64,000 nt of DNA, taken from the NCBI GenBank assembly GCA_025617745.1, contig CM046871.1:30883579-30947578 (forward strand), read 5' to 3'. Source of the DNA: Heliocidaris erythrogramma (Eukaryota; Echinodermata; Echinoidea; Camarodonta; Echinometridae). Position 1 is the first letter of the stretch; every line of letters begins with the position of its first letter. Below, one piece after another: positions 1 through 18,300 of the stretch. The position numbers were made by a program, and so were the translations under genes. Under the pieces are notes generated by a model. It was not told the DNA's origin. It saw nothing but the letters and a program-made list of their open reading frames with translations, and made no database searches.

Positions 1-93
1 AAGTTTGATATATTCATTGGTATAGCATGAATGTAATTTCAATGACTTTATTTAAGAAACTTATAATCATTATTGTTAATCAGCTGAACTTAC

Positions 94-6447
<6,354 letters not shown>

Positions 6448-6582
6448 CTTGACTGAAATTAAAAGACACGGGAAATCAAGAATTCCTGTGTGCAATTGTA
6501 CAAGTGGTGTCTTGTACCAGAAAACGTCGCTTTGCCCAAAAACTAATAACCGCGAAAATATAAAATGACATAGATGACATCT

Positions 6583-6850
6583 AATTAGACGAAATGATGA
6601 TTAGACTATGGATATTAGACGAATCGGGATTAGCCGAAAGGGCTATTAGACCAAATGGGTATTGGACAATCTGGATATTAGACAAAGTGGTAATTGGACA
6701 AAATGCTTATAGACTAACTGGTCATTAGACGAATAATAATTGGACAAAGTGATAATTTGACCAAATGGGTATTGGACGAAATGTTGATGGACGAAATGAT
6801 GTTAGACGAAATGATGTTAGACCATATGGCAATTGGACCAAATGACAATT
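6583..6850. repeat. Degenerate TTAGAC(G/C)AAATG minisatellite, copy A intron 1
   Basis: About 15 units of roughly 17-18 bp with the pattern attRGACNAAATGG-TA, each slightly different. Widespread in marine invertebrate genomes from general knowledge. Confidence 0.8.
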
Positions 6851-7030
6851 TATCTGCACACACCATCACTGGTAGGAGAAGAGGCACATGGTATTTCTTT
6901 CCCTGTATAGTAGAACCAACAATCCTTGAACAAATCAATGGAATAGTTCTCTTTCTTAAAACCAACAGAATACCTCTGAGTGACATTTCTTAAATGAACA
7001 GAACAAAAAAGTAACTCCCCCTTAATCAAA

Positions 7031-7698
7031 TTGGCGTAACTTCTTAACGAAAAAGTTGTGAGCAAAATAACTTGGCAAGAGTGTTCTTACACTTATTGAC
7101 TAACTTCCCTGTAAAAATGACATTGATCCATCAAGTCATGCATAAGTGGGCAAATATTAAAGGCAAAAATGTCACTTTTCAACAGCCACAAGGGTCATTT
7201 TTGTGCTGTATTAGCAGTACATTTTACCAGTTCTTGCGAGAATTTTAAAGTGTGCTCACTCAACCATGACACGATGACAACTTATGTTCACATAACATGT
7301 GATGATACATTTTGGTAAAAAATATCTGGACTTATTATTTTTTCAATAAGCTGAATGGATATTGCAATTTCAAATTCCGATTTTTTTTTTAATTGTGCTC
7401 ACCCAACCATAATAATGAGAAAAGTGTCAGGATAGGTGTGAGGGGGTCAAGTGATGGATGATAAACAACAACACATAAATATGCACCAGAAACCGAATTC
7501 GCTAAAATCTCGTTTCACAGAATCACCTAAATGACCCTTGTGACTTTTGAAAAGTGTCAATTTTGCCTTTCATGCTTGCTCACTCATGCATGACTCAATT
7601 GATCAATCTCTTTTTCACAGAAAAGTTAGTAAATAAGTGTAGGAACACTCCTGCCAAATTATTTTGCTCAAAACATTTTCGTTAAAAAGTTACGCCAT
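7031..7698. repeat. Fold-back element, about 170-bp arms, copy A intron 1
   Basis: The left arm starts TTGGCGTAACTTCTTAACG; the right arm ends with the inverse CGTTAAAAAGTTACGCCA. Arms of about 170 bp are roughly 85% similar when reverse-complemented and surround a loop of about 320 bp. No ORF. Confidence 0.75.
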
Positions 7699-7966
7699 TT
7701 CAAATTTCAAATTCAAATTCGTATTTATTTCATTTCCAACAGAAAGAAAAGACAATGGCATTACAGATATTGTTACAGAAAATATGAAAAATATACGTAC
7801 AAATTCAATTTACCTTGATAAGTGTAGAAGTACACTCTACATATCAATAAATTATTATAATGAATTATGAATAGAAATGACTATATGGAAATAATGAAAA
7901 TCCTGATTCCTCCGGCATGTCCGGGGAAGAATTGGAAAATATTCTTGTTCAACATGAACAACTTAC

Positions 7967-8047
7967 CAGATTCTAGGCCTCGGACGAGTGATGATATCGA
8001 AGAAAGCTTCGGTAGGTCTTCAGAGTGATGATCTATAGTAGAGTACT
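7967..8047 (-). other. Copy A exon 1, noncoding 5' UTR (predicted)
   Basis: Downstream of a TATA-like box on the minus strand is a relatively G+C-rich stretch ending at a strong donor (CTG|GTAAGTTG, intron from 7966). It contains no ATG and would splice to the acceptor five bases before the initiator ATG at 6447. The 5' end is placed on an Inr-like TCAGTACTC. The matching segment in copy B also keeps a GTAAGT donor. Confidence 0.55.
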
Positions 8048-8130
8048 GATCAGATCTGGTGATGGGCTAGGCGAGATGAGCTGTATTTAAGTCTTTCTGG
8101 AGCAACAGGTGGAGCTTTCCCGAGGCTCGC
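8048..8130 (-). promoter_or_regulatory. Candidate core promoter of protease copy A
   Basis: Minus-strand TTAAATAC (8090-8083) is a degenerate TATA box about 43 bp upstream of TCAGTACTC (8049-8041). That spacing is longer than the usual 30 bp, so the start site may be a few bases further upstream, near 8058. The element is kept in copy B at 38379-38372. Inferred from motif and position only. Confidence 0.4.
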
Positions 8131-8204
8131 ATGATGCAACGTGTTGGGCAAAGGTGAGGAATCCACGTGACAAAAACTCAGTCTACACAACATCTTTTAT
8201 TTAT

Positions 8205-8308
8205 ATTGTCTCTCTCTCTCCCCCCCCCCTCTCTCTCTCTCTCTCTCTTTTATTTCTATTGTCTCATTTATGAGTATTGAAAATGCATTTCAAGAAAGAT
8301 CTTTTATA

Positions 8309-8347
<39 letters not shown>

Positions 8348-8660
8348 TCTTTTATTTCTATTGTCTCCTTTATGCGTGTTCAAAGAGCAATTCGAGCAAG
8401 ATCTTTTATTAATATATTGTCTCTCTTATTACCTTTATTTGTTTAATTACTCTCTCTCTCTATATTTCTATTGTCTGCTTTATGCGTGCTCAAATTGCAT
8501 TAAGCAAGATTTTTTTATTTCTATATTGTCTCTATTACCTTTATTATTATAATTACACATACACACACACACGCACACACACACACGCACACACACTCTC
8601 TCTCTCTCTCTCTTTCTTCGTCCTTTGTCTTTTATTCATATTGTCTCATTTATTAACTTT
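8205..8660. repeat. CT-rich repeat block upstream of copy A promoter
   Basis: Units of about 110-120 bp (ATTTCTATTGTCTC, TTTATGCGTGTTCAA, GCAAGATCTTTTAT) alternating with (CT)n runs, ending in an (AC)n/(CT)n stretch. Non-coding. Confidence 0.8.
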
Positions 8661-9369
8661 ATTAGTTTAATTGTACTCCGAAGATGTAGGATAGACATGG
8701 GGTACATACCCTCATCAAAGATATAGTTGAGTTCTGGTCATGCAATTACATTGTGAAATAAACTTTCTTAAAGCGATTGAGAAAGGTTGATTATGTCTAC
8801 ATAAGAATATTGGTGTATACTGTGAGGTTTTGAAATCATCAAAATTATAAAAGAAATTGACCTAATTTGGCTGAAAAGCACATGCACTACACACATAAAT
8901 GGGTATGGGGCTACACACACATCTGGCATGAATGTTCGGCCCGAACACTTCAGCTATTTCATATATTTGGAATATGAGGGCATTTGAAAGCTAACAAGAT
9001 TTTTCACCTTTCCCAGAACTCAACATTCTCTTTAAAATAAGAAACACATTGCAAAATGTCTATCAGTCTTTCTTCTACATCGGTTTATTTTATCGTTACT
9101 TGTGATACCAACAAGTGTCCAGGCATGCCTTGTGCAGATCATGCTCGCATAATCGTTCTGTTTCCTGATTTTAATGTATAAGTCAGAAAGATGACAACCA
9201 TTCTGTAAAATGTTACGATGGACGTTGGAAAGCATTGCATAATTAACATCTTATATATGTATTTCTTTTACACTCTGCTAACGATATCGTTAGCAACTTA
9301 GCATCATCAATAAGCCTATTAATATCATTACATGCAGTACAGGTCCAGATGATATAAGTTTTGATTATC
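8661..9369. other. Intergenic, no gene seen
   Basis: AT-rich unique-looking sequence duplicated at about 38,945-39,500, where roughly 250 bp is deleted and about 70 bp is new (39,280-39,350). Only short chance ORFs that are not kept between copies. Confidence 0.6.
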
Positions 9370-9965
9370 ATTCTCTTTATGCACGTCGAAAATGATCATA
9401 TTTACAACTGCAACTGTTTGTAAGGAAAGAGGGATTGGTTATGACTGTTAAACATGGTGATAATTATGCCTCTGCATCTGCCCTTCACATTTTAACAGTT
9501 CACAAACTTTCTAGTAAAAATGCTGATTCATTTAGTTGCCATGCACGTTTTCGAGCAAATATACTTGGCCTGCATTGCTTATCTTATCATATAGGATAAA
9601 AATAAGGATTTTTAATAATCATACCGGTACCAGGCAATACCATGAGAACAGACATATGTGATTTTTCATGTTTCACGGTTGGGGTGGATGTCTAAAAATG
9701 CGTGGGTAATATAATGTGAGAGGTTATCATTGATTGTATGCAGGCCTTCGATGTTGGTGAAACACCGAAACTGAATTTTAAGACACATGTTCGTCACATG
9801 ATAACCACTGAATGCATTGCATCTTTAGTTGCTAGCGCAGTGTTTGGCGTCGAGAGGGTGTCCTTACACCAGTGAACACAAAATACCCATCAAGGATCAA
9901 TGTCACTTCGAGTGTTTTATGTTCAGTCTAAAAACAATTGCTAAGTTTTAAACATTGATTTTTTT
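9370..9965 (+). repeat. Left arm of large inverted repeat, unit A
   Basis: Reverse-complementary with indels to 14,690-15,290. Shared blocks include CTTATCTTATCATATAGGAT, GGTGAAACACCGAAACTGAA, TTTTCGAGCAAATAT and ATGTCACTTCGAGTGTT. Arm identity is roughly 75-80% by eye. Confidence 0.75.
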
Positions 9966-10489
9966 TTACTCACGTATTGCAGTAACAAAGGTTTTAATGT
10001 CGATTAAAACTCAAGGAAATGTTTATTACAAGAACAAATATCAGATATCATCCTTTTACTGAAACATTATTGATTTCTTTCGGATCATTGCTGCCTTTCT
10101 TTATATATCAGGTCATTCACAGCGGACAGGTTATATTTATGCTATTTTTGTCATGACAGTCCACTGTCAATTACTTTTGTTCTTATCGCAATACGAAACA
10201 CTGCTTGCAGTTTCTTTGTTAGTAAGCCATTGATTTAAGGAGCTTTTTGAGTCGCATACCTTATGCAGGCTTGATGGTTTAACGGAAAAATGAGGAGAAG
10301 GACGGTGACAAGATATATCATAAGACAATAGGTTTGCAAGCACTTCAAATTGATTTTTACATTGGCCTATGAAGCACTATAAACATTGAATCAAGGCCCT
10401 ATGAAAGCTCATATAAATTGTTTTACTTCAAAAATAAATTATTGAAGCACAAATCAGAGATTTTTTTTTTCAGAATGATTTCAGACTTA

Positions 10490-12066
10490 AGACTTGCTTC
10501 AAGGAGATTTTGACAATTAAGATTTTACAAACATTTGGTCGTCATCCTGGGCATCTAATTTACAACTGTGAATTCGGTATATTGTTTGACAGAATTCAAG
10601 TTATTATTTACAATGGAATAAATTGCAAGGTTACTTAGATGTCACTTTTTGTAATGACAAGCTACCATTGTTGGGTATACCTGTACACATTTTACACTGA
10701 AAGTGGAGCGAATGAACCTGGAGAAAAGTTCGGAAGAGGTAAACTGGCTTATTTTGGTAACCTATCACATGTATGGAAGATTTAATCATGAGGTTCCAAA
10801 GTTTTCCAGTGTCTTGAGAACTAACAGGTGTCATTATTTGATGGTTAGGGTCAATGTATGATGGTGGGTTATTGCGCTGGGGGTTATAGTGATGGGGTTG
10901 AAGAAACTTTTCAAGCAGGTATGGGTTACAAAAGACCTATGGTAAAAGGGATTACGATATCTTTCAGAGTTATAATGCCCGAACTCAGTGGCCCCTTGCT
11001 TGACCATTGAAGAGATATGGAATGGTGCACATGCACACTTGTATGATCATTTTTTACACTGTTTAATAATGAGACTGCTCGAGCTTTTAAGGTATTAAAA
11101 TCCAAGTCCTAGTGTTCCAACTTAACCAGGTTTCGCTTTAGAGAAACAATGTTTGGGGGCGGGGTGGGTGGTGAATGAGTTGATATGTGTGTGCGGGGGG
11201 GGGGTGTGTGTATGTGTGTGTGTGTGTGTGGTCAAATTAACGGACATGACATTCAGACTTATCTGGGATTATTTAAGAAAAAGTTAAGCAAAATCAAGAG
11301 CCCCAAAACATATTTCAGTATTAAGTGAAGCGGACGTTTGACCACCAAGGACATACACAGCAAATTCTTCCGGTCTTCCACTGATAGTCTGTGAGCCTGT
11401 CCCGAAATAGTAAACCCATTTTACTTATTAGGAGGTTTTACCCCTTAAAGTTCCTAAGACTATCCATGCCATTCACAAAAAGCTTGTCAGCTCGAACGAA
11501 GCCGCCGGGTTAGGCCCCCAGAGCGCCCGAAAGTGCCCCAAAGTCCGGTCGATTTCAACCCATCTAACATATGCGCCAAACTTTGTCATTTTTTGGCATT
11601 TCAACCTTAATAACGAACTGTCTCATTCAATTCAGCTAAAATTTCGGGACAGGCTCCTGGCCTATGAATAGTATCTCATACTTGTCTTCGACTCATATTC
11701 CTTACATCAGCACAGACTTGCTTCAAGAAGATTTTGACAAGACTTTACAAACATTTGGTCGTCATCCTTGGCATCTAACGTACAACTATGAATTCGGTAT
11801 ATTGTTTGACAGAATTCAAGTTATTATTTACAATGGAATAAATTGCGAGGTAATAGATGTAACTCTTTTTAATAACAAGCTACCATTGTTGGGTATACCT
11901 GTACACATTTTACACTGAAAATGGAGCGAATGAACCTGGAGAAAAGTTCGGAAGAGGTAAACTGGCTTATTTTGGTAACCTATCACATGTATGGAAGATT
12001 TAATCATGAGGTTCCAAAGTTTTCCAGTCTCTTGAGAACTAACAGGTGTCATTATTTGATGGTTAG
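10490..12066. repeat. Tandem units of about 1.2 kb, two copies (second truncated), unit A
   Basis: CAGACTTGCTTCAAG-type starts near 10,493 and 11,714 are followed by about 350 bp of close similarity (TTTGGTCGTCATCC, GAATTCGGTATATTG, CATGTATGGAAGATTTAATC) and then by spacer with poly-G runs. An 84-codon ORF on plus (11664-11918) and a 74-codon ORF on minus recur in the units. I recognise no protein family, so coding status is doubtful. Confidence 0.75.
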
Positions 12067-12229
12067 GATTAGCCGCCCACGGAATGGTAGGGTGATGCAC
12101 GTGAAACCATTGATATAACCAAATAAAGGAGCTTATTTGGAGAAATGCTGTCATGAGAGCACAAATATTTCTGGAGTTATCGCCAATTTTATGATTTCTG
12201 GCAAGTGGATATTTTGCTAGGAATTGCCC

Positions 12230-12320
12230 ATGTTCCCTTTCCCCTTTCCCCTTTCCCCTTTCCCCTTTCCCTGATTCCCTCACACACACAACACACACCC
12301 ACGCGCGCGCACACACCCTT

Positions 12321-12354
<34 letters not shown>

Positions 12355-12365
12355 CCTCACACACT
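12230..12365. repeat. CCCCTTT, (AC)n and (CT)n simple repeats
   Basis: Four to five CCCCTTT units followed by AC and CT microsatellites. The matching stretch in unit B (44,985-45,065) is shorter. Confidence 0.85.
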
Positions 12366-12703
12366 TTTCAGTAATCTTTATTCAAGTTCTATATAACATA
12401 ACATTCGTCTTGAATGTATACAACAAATTACAATCAATAAAATCATTGAAACAAAGCATATACAACACAAACATCATTGAATGAAACGTAATCATGAAAA
12501 AAGAAGACGGGAGAAAAAAAACCCCTCCTTACCTCAAACAATGAATATATATATCAAACTGTATAACATAATTCATTCTTACTCTAGACTCTATACTCCT
12601 TCATTCTTACTCTAGACTACACACAAACACACACACCCCCACACCCAAGAGCGCCCACACATCGGCAAGTCCGTGTAAACAGAGGTATACTACAAGAGAA
12701 TAA

Positions 12704-13100
12704 TGTATAAAGTTGCACTGTTTATCAGTCCATTCATAATTCTAGCCCCGCCCTACATTTCGAGTTTGTTTTGCCCCATCCAGCAATCACGTTATGCATT
12801 ACGTTCAAGGTCAGACACTCTTCTTCTTCAAATCCCCCACTTTAATTCGTAGAAAGGTCAACTTTTTCTGGTCCTATACTATTTGGAATAGTCTAATAGA
12901 CTACCCTCAAACATTCGTTCCTGCCCTTCAGTTGAATCTTTAAAAGAAATCTTAAGACTTATTTGTTTTCTCTATGATTGGATTTGGTTGTGTGCACTTG
13001 GAGAGCAAAATAATTACGTTGTTTAATTTTTTCTTACTGTAAAGCGCCTTGAGCATGTTATGGTAAGGCGCTATATAAATAGCAATATGTATGTATGTAT
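12704..13100 (+). pseudogene. CR1-like LINE 3' end, decayed, unit A
   Basis: Conceptual translation, with frameshifts, gives fragments of a non-LTR retrotransposon C terminus (PPYISSLFCP, SRYALRSRSDTLLLQIP, SFKRNLKTY-like). It is followed by AAGCGCCTTGAGCA...AAGGCGCTATATAAAT and an ATGT microsatellite tail, the usual 3' end of such elements. Heavily truncated at the 5' end. Confidence 0.6.
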
Positions 13101-13321
13101 GAACATGTAAAACCCACCGTCATAATCTAACATCACCAATCACAAAATCACACCCGTTTATTTTCAAGTTGATTAATTTTAGCTTTACCTTGTTCATTGT
13201 AGTGTAATAGGTCATAAATGCCAGTCTCTAGATTTCTTCACTTGGAAATTGACATATTTTTGTATCGTTTTCTATTCGCGTTTCCCATCCCCTCTCCATT
13301 TCTTTCTCTCCCCCCTCCATA

Positions 13322-13532
13322 CACTCTTAGGAATATTGGGCAAAATTTTACCCACATTTTACCCAACATGAGGGTCCTTATGAGTCCGACCAACTTTTGG
13401 GTAAACTTTACCCATTTCATTGTTATTTTTGACCAATGTTGGGTAAATGCATGTAAAAGTTGAGCAAGATTTAACCAACCTATGTCCAATCTTCATTTAC
13501 CCAGTGGCATTTACCCAACATTTCTAAGAGTG
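13322..13532. mobile_element. 211-bp TA-flanked MITE, unit A only
   Basis: Starts CACTCTTAGGAATATTGGG and ends with the near inverse CCCAACATTTCTAAGAGTG, with TA on each side. Unit B has the empty site CTCCATATTTCC (TA at 45,761-45,762). Internal sequence is rich in TTACCCA/TGGGTAA. Tc1/mariner-type by TA target and size. Confidence 0.85.
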
Positions 13533-13699
13533 TATTTCCATTGTCTCCGTTTCAATTAGTGGGCACGTGTCCCCTCTAGCTACGCCATCGGTCAGTTAGT
13601 TGGGAGATAATAAAAGTAAATTGTTTTGTATCACCGATGTTAGGTATTACCCATACCAACCTGAAAAGTTTGTTGAACCCCGAAGGCGTATGTGCAATA

Positions 13700-14124
13700 C
13701 AGTGGGTATCAAAAAAAAAGTACACACTTTGATAATATCCTCCAGCCATTGAGTGAAGCCCAGGAAAAAATCAGTACAATTTGCTATGCCCTGTTGCTTG
13801 TATAAGAACGAGAGAGGCCGACACTTAACCCCTGTCTTGGGAGCATCCCGCCCCTCCCCATATCAATTCTGGAAACACTGGGTGTGCACTAATAAAAATA
13901 GGTTTAAGGATAGAATGACTGTTCCAATCAATTATTGATACTTAAGAGAGAACATGCAGTTACTGCTTGATACTCACTTTGATCAAATTCAAGACCTAGG
14001 CATTTTTGCGCAAACCAACTTTTGTGAGTTTCACAAAAGTAGCCAGTACTCACTAAGTGTAAAATATTGAAATTATATGATTTGAAGATATTTTCAAGGT
14101 GTGTACTTCTTTTGATACGCACTG
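13700..14124. mobile_element. Mariner-like MITE, 425 bp, unit A
   Basis: Termini CAGTGGGTATCAAAA and, inverted, CAGTGCGTATCAAAAG, flanked by TA. The inverted similarity continues for about 40 bp (GTACACAC, ATATC). No transposase ORF. Confidence 0.75.
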
Positions 14125-14458
14125 TAGATCTTTAATCTCTAACACAGAAACCAACAGTCGTACATCAACCCCAACCATCAAACAATGACACCTGTCTATT
14201 CTCAAGACGATACAGATACTGTAGGTTTTCTAAATTGATAAATGAATACTCGATATATGCATGATAGATATTGAAAATCAGTCAGTGGTTTTTCTCGTTC
14301 GAAATTGATCTATGTCTTAATTTCTCTTCATTTCATTACTTACACCTAACTTTGTTAGCTTCACCCAATTTCGAAAGTATTAAAAGAATTTCCGCCAGAC
14401 TTTCGATGGCGCCTTCCTGAAGCCTGCGATAGCAATTAGTAAAATGTCATTATGCAGC

Positions 14459-14530
14459 TAGAGAGAGAGAGAGAGAGAGAGAGAAAGGGAGGGAGGGAGA
14501 GAGGGAATAAGAGAGACAGGAGAGAGGAGA
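14459..14530. repeat. (GA)n microsatellite
   Basis: AG repeat grading into GGGAGGGAGAGAG; counterpart at about 46,695-46,760. Confidence 0.9.
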
Positions 14531-14689
14531 AAGTGAACAAACACACGGAATCATAAACTTATTCCACCACCCACCCTGCTTCTCCTCCCACTAAAAACAA
14601 TAAAATATTTTTTAAAGTGACACTGTCAGGAACACTTAGATTTGAATTCACCTTATGAACTTATTAAACAGTGTTTTTAAAAAAATGTA

Positions 14690-15290
14690 ATGGTGCTCAC
14701 CCTTACAAATTATTTTAATGTTTTCAAACTGAACGTAGAACACTCGAAGTGACATGGATTCTTGATGTGTATAGTGTAAGGACACAAGCTCGATACCAAA
14801 TACTGCCCTAGCAACTGAGGATACAATACATTCAAAGTTAATCCTAAAATGAAAACATGCCTGTCAATTCAGTTTCGGTGTTTCACCTTCACCGAAGGCC
14901 TTTTTAATGATAGGCCTAATTAATGATAACCTCTCACACTATTACCCACGCACTTTAAGGCATCCATCCCAACCGTGAAACAATATGAAATATCACACCT
15001 GTCTTTTCTCATGATATTACCTGGTACGATATGATTTATAATTTATTTTTATCCTATATGATAAGATAAGCAATGCAATATTTGCTCGAAAACGTAGCAA
15101 CAACATGAATCAGCATTTTGACCAGAAAGTTCGCGAACTATTAAAACCAGAAGGGCAGATTCAGAAGCATGATGTTACATCTTCTACGGAAGGAGAACTA
15201 ATTTTAATTTTAATTAGTTAAAAAAAATGATACCCAATTGCTATTTTTAACACAAACATTTTTAAGTATGTTCATTTTCGATGTGCATAA
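14690..15290 (-). repeat. Right arm of large inverted repeat, unit A
   Basis: Inverse of 9370-9965. The enclosed 4.7 kb holds the 1.2-kb tandem units, LINE relic and MITEs, and no transposase. Confidence 0.75.
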
Positions 15291-15376
15291 GAGCTAATGG
15301 TTTTCCTCGCTAGAACTTAATATTTCTCTTCATTTCCTCTGCTCCACCCGATTTTGAAAGTACCGTGAGTATAATA

Positions 15377-18300
15377 TAGGTAGGATGGCAGTAGAGGTAG
15401 GATGTTAGTAGAGGTAGGATGGTAGTAGAAGAGGGGGATAGTAGAGGTAGGATGGTAGTAAAAGTAGAACTGTAGTAGAGGTAGGATGGTAGTACAGGTA
15501 GGATGGTAGTAGAGGTAGCACTGTAGTAGAGGTAGTACTGTCGTAGATGTAGTACTGTAGCACAGGTAGGATGTTAGTACAGGTAGGATGGTAGTAGGAG
15601 AAGAAGGTAGTGGAGGTGGATTGTAGTAGGAGATGATGGTAGTAGGAGAGAATAGTAAAGGAGGCACGATGGTAGAAGAGGTAAAATGGTAGTCGAGGTA
15701 GGATGGTAGTAGAGGCAGTACTGTAGAAGAGGTAGGATGGTAGTAGAAGTAGTAATGTAGTAGATGTAGGATGGTAGTAGAGGTAGTACTTTGGTAGATG
15801 TAGAACTGTAGCACAGGTAGGATGGTAGGAGAGGTAGGATGGTAGTAGAGGTAGGATGGTAGTAAGAGCTGAAGGTAGTGGAGGTGGATTGTAGAATGGT
15901 AGCTGAGGTGGAATGTTAAGAGATATAGGATGGGAGAACAAGTATTGTAGTCGAGGCGGAATAGTAGGACATGTAGGATGGTTGTAGAGGTAGGATGGTT
16001 GTAGAGGTAGGATGGTAGTAGAGGTAGGATGGTAGTAGAGGTAGGATGGTTGTAGAGGTAGTATGGTAGTAGAGCTAGGATAGCAGTAGGAGAGGATAGT
16101 AGTAGAGGTAGGATGGTAGTAGGAGTGAATGTTAGAAGAGGTACGATGATAGTGGAGGTAAGATGGTAGTAAATGTAGGATAGTAGTAGAGGTAGGATGC
16201 TAGTAGAGGTAGGATTTTAGTAGGAGTGAATGGTAGAAGAGGTAGTATGGTAGTTGAGGCGGAATGTTAGGAGATATAGGATGGGAGAACAAGTAGTATT
16301 GCAGTGGAGGTGGAACAGTAGGACATGTAGGATGTGTGTAGAGGTAGGATGGTAGTAGGGGAAATTTGTAGAGGTAGAATGGTAGTAGACGTAAGATGGT
16401 AGTAGATGTAGGATGATAGTACAGGTAGAATGTAAAAAAAGGTAGATTTATAGAAGAGAATCGTACTTGAGGTAGGATGGTAGTAGGAGAAGAAGGTAGT
16501 GGAGGTGGATTGTAGTAGGAGAGGATGGTAGTAGGAGAGAATGGTAAAAGAGGCACGACGGTAGAAGAGGTAAAATGGTAGTCGAGGTAGGATGGTAGTA
16601 GAGGTAGTACTGTAGTAGAGGTAGGATGGTAGTAGAAGTAGTAATGTAGTAGATGTAGGATGGTAGTAGAGGTAGTACTGTGGTAGATGTAGAACTGTCG
16701 CACAGGTAGGATGGTAGGAGAGGTAGGATGGTAGTAGAGGTAGGATGGTAGTAGAGGTAGGATGGTAGTAGAGGTAGGATGGTAGTAGAGGTAGGATGGT
16801 AGTAAGAGAAGAAGGTAGTGGAGGTGGATTGTAGTATCAGGGAAGTGTTACACTTCCCTGGTAGTATGGTAGCTGAGGTGGAATGTTAAGAGATATAGGA
16901 TGGGAGAGCAAGTATTGTAGTGGAGGCGGAATAGTAGGACATGTAGGATGGTTGTAGAGGTAGGATGGTAGTAGAGGTAGGATGTTAGTAGGAGAAGAAG
17001 GTAGTGGAGGTGGATTGTAGTAGGAGAGGATGGTAGTAGGAGAGAATAGTAGAATAGGCACGATGGTAGAAGAGGTAAAATGGTAGTCGAGGTAGGATGG
17101 TAGTAGAGGTAGTACTGTAGTAGAGGTATGATGGTAGTAGAGGTAGAATGGCAGTACGTGAGAATAGTAGAGGTAGGATGGTAGTAGAGATAGGATGGTA
17201 GTAGAAGTATGACGGTAGTAGAGGTAGTATGGTAGTAGAGGCAGGATGGTAGTAGAGGTAGTACTGTAGTAGATGTAGAACTGTAGCACAGGTAGGATGG
17301 TAGGAGAGGTAGTACTGTAGTACAGGTAGGATGGTAGTATAGATGAAGGTAGTGGAGGTGGATTGTAGTATGGTAGCTGAGGTGGAATGTTAAGAGATAT
17401 AGGATGGGAGAACAAGTATTGTAGTGGAGGCGGAATAGTAGGACCAGGGAAGTGTTAGAGAGATGGTTGTAGAGGTAGGATGGTAGTAGAGGTAGGATGG
17501 TAGTAGAGGTGGGATGGTAGTAGAGGTAGGATGGTACTACAGGTAGGATGGTAGTACAGGTACAATAATAGTAGAGGTAGGATGGTAGTAGATGTAGGAT
17601 GGTAGTAGAGGTAGGATTGTTTTAGAGGTAGGGTGGTAGTAGAAGTAGTACTGCATTAGAGGCAGGATGGTATAGTAGATATAGTACTGTAGTAGAGGTA
17701 GGATGGTAGTGGATGTAGGATGGTAGTAGAGGTAGGATTGTTTTAGAGGTAGGATGGTAGTAAAAGTAGAACTGTAGTAGAGGTAGGATGGTAGTACAGG
17801 TAGGATGGTAGTAGAGGTAGCACTGTAGTAGAGGTAGTACTGTCGTAGATGTAGTACTGTAGCACAGGTAGGATGTAAGTACAGGTAGGATGGTAGTAGG
17901 AGAAGAAGGTAGTGGAGGTGGATTGTAGTAGGAGATGATGGTAGTAGGAGAGAATAGTAAAAGAGGCACGATGGTAGAAGAGGTAAAATGGTAGTCGAGG
18001 TAAAATGGTAGTCGAGGTAGTACTGTAGTAGAGGTAGGATGGTAGTAGAAGTAGTAATGTAGTAGATGTAGGATGGTAGTAGAGGTAGTACTTTGGTAGA
18101 TGTAGAACTGTCGCACAGGTAGGATGGTAGTAGAGGTAGGATGGTAGTAGAGGTAGGATGGTAGTAGAGGTAGGATGGTAGTAGAGGTAGGATGGTAGTA
18201 TAGATGAAGGTAGTGGAGGTGGATTGTAGAATGGTAGCTGAGGTGGAATGTTAAGAGATATAGGATGGGAGAACAAGTATTGTAGTCGAGGCGGAATAGT

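Noticed and set aside
76..93. Extension of copy A exon 7 past 94 into an ORF ending VSSAD
   Set aside because: GTAAGTTCAG after codon 263 is a strong donor, and in copy B the family sequence continues at the exon at 28467.
6757..6993. ORF encoding DEMMLDEMMLD-type repeats
   Set aside because: Translation of the degenerate TTAGACGAAATG minisatellite; frame not kept across units.
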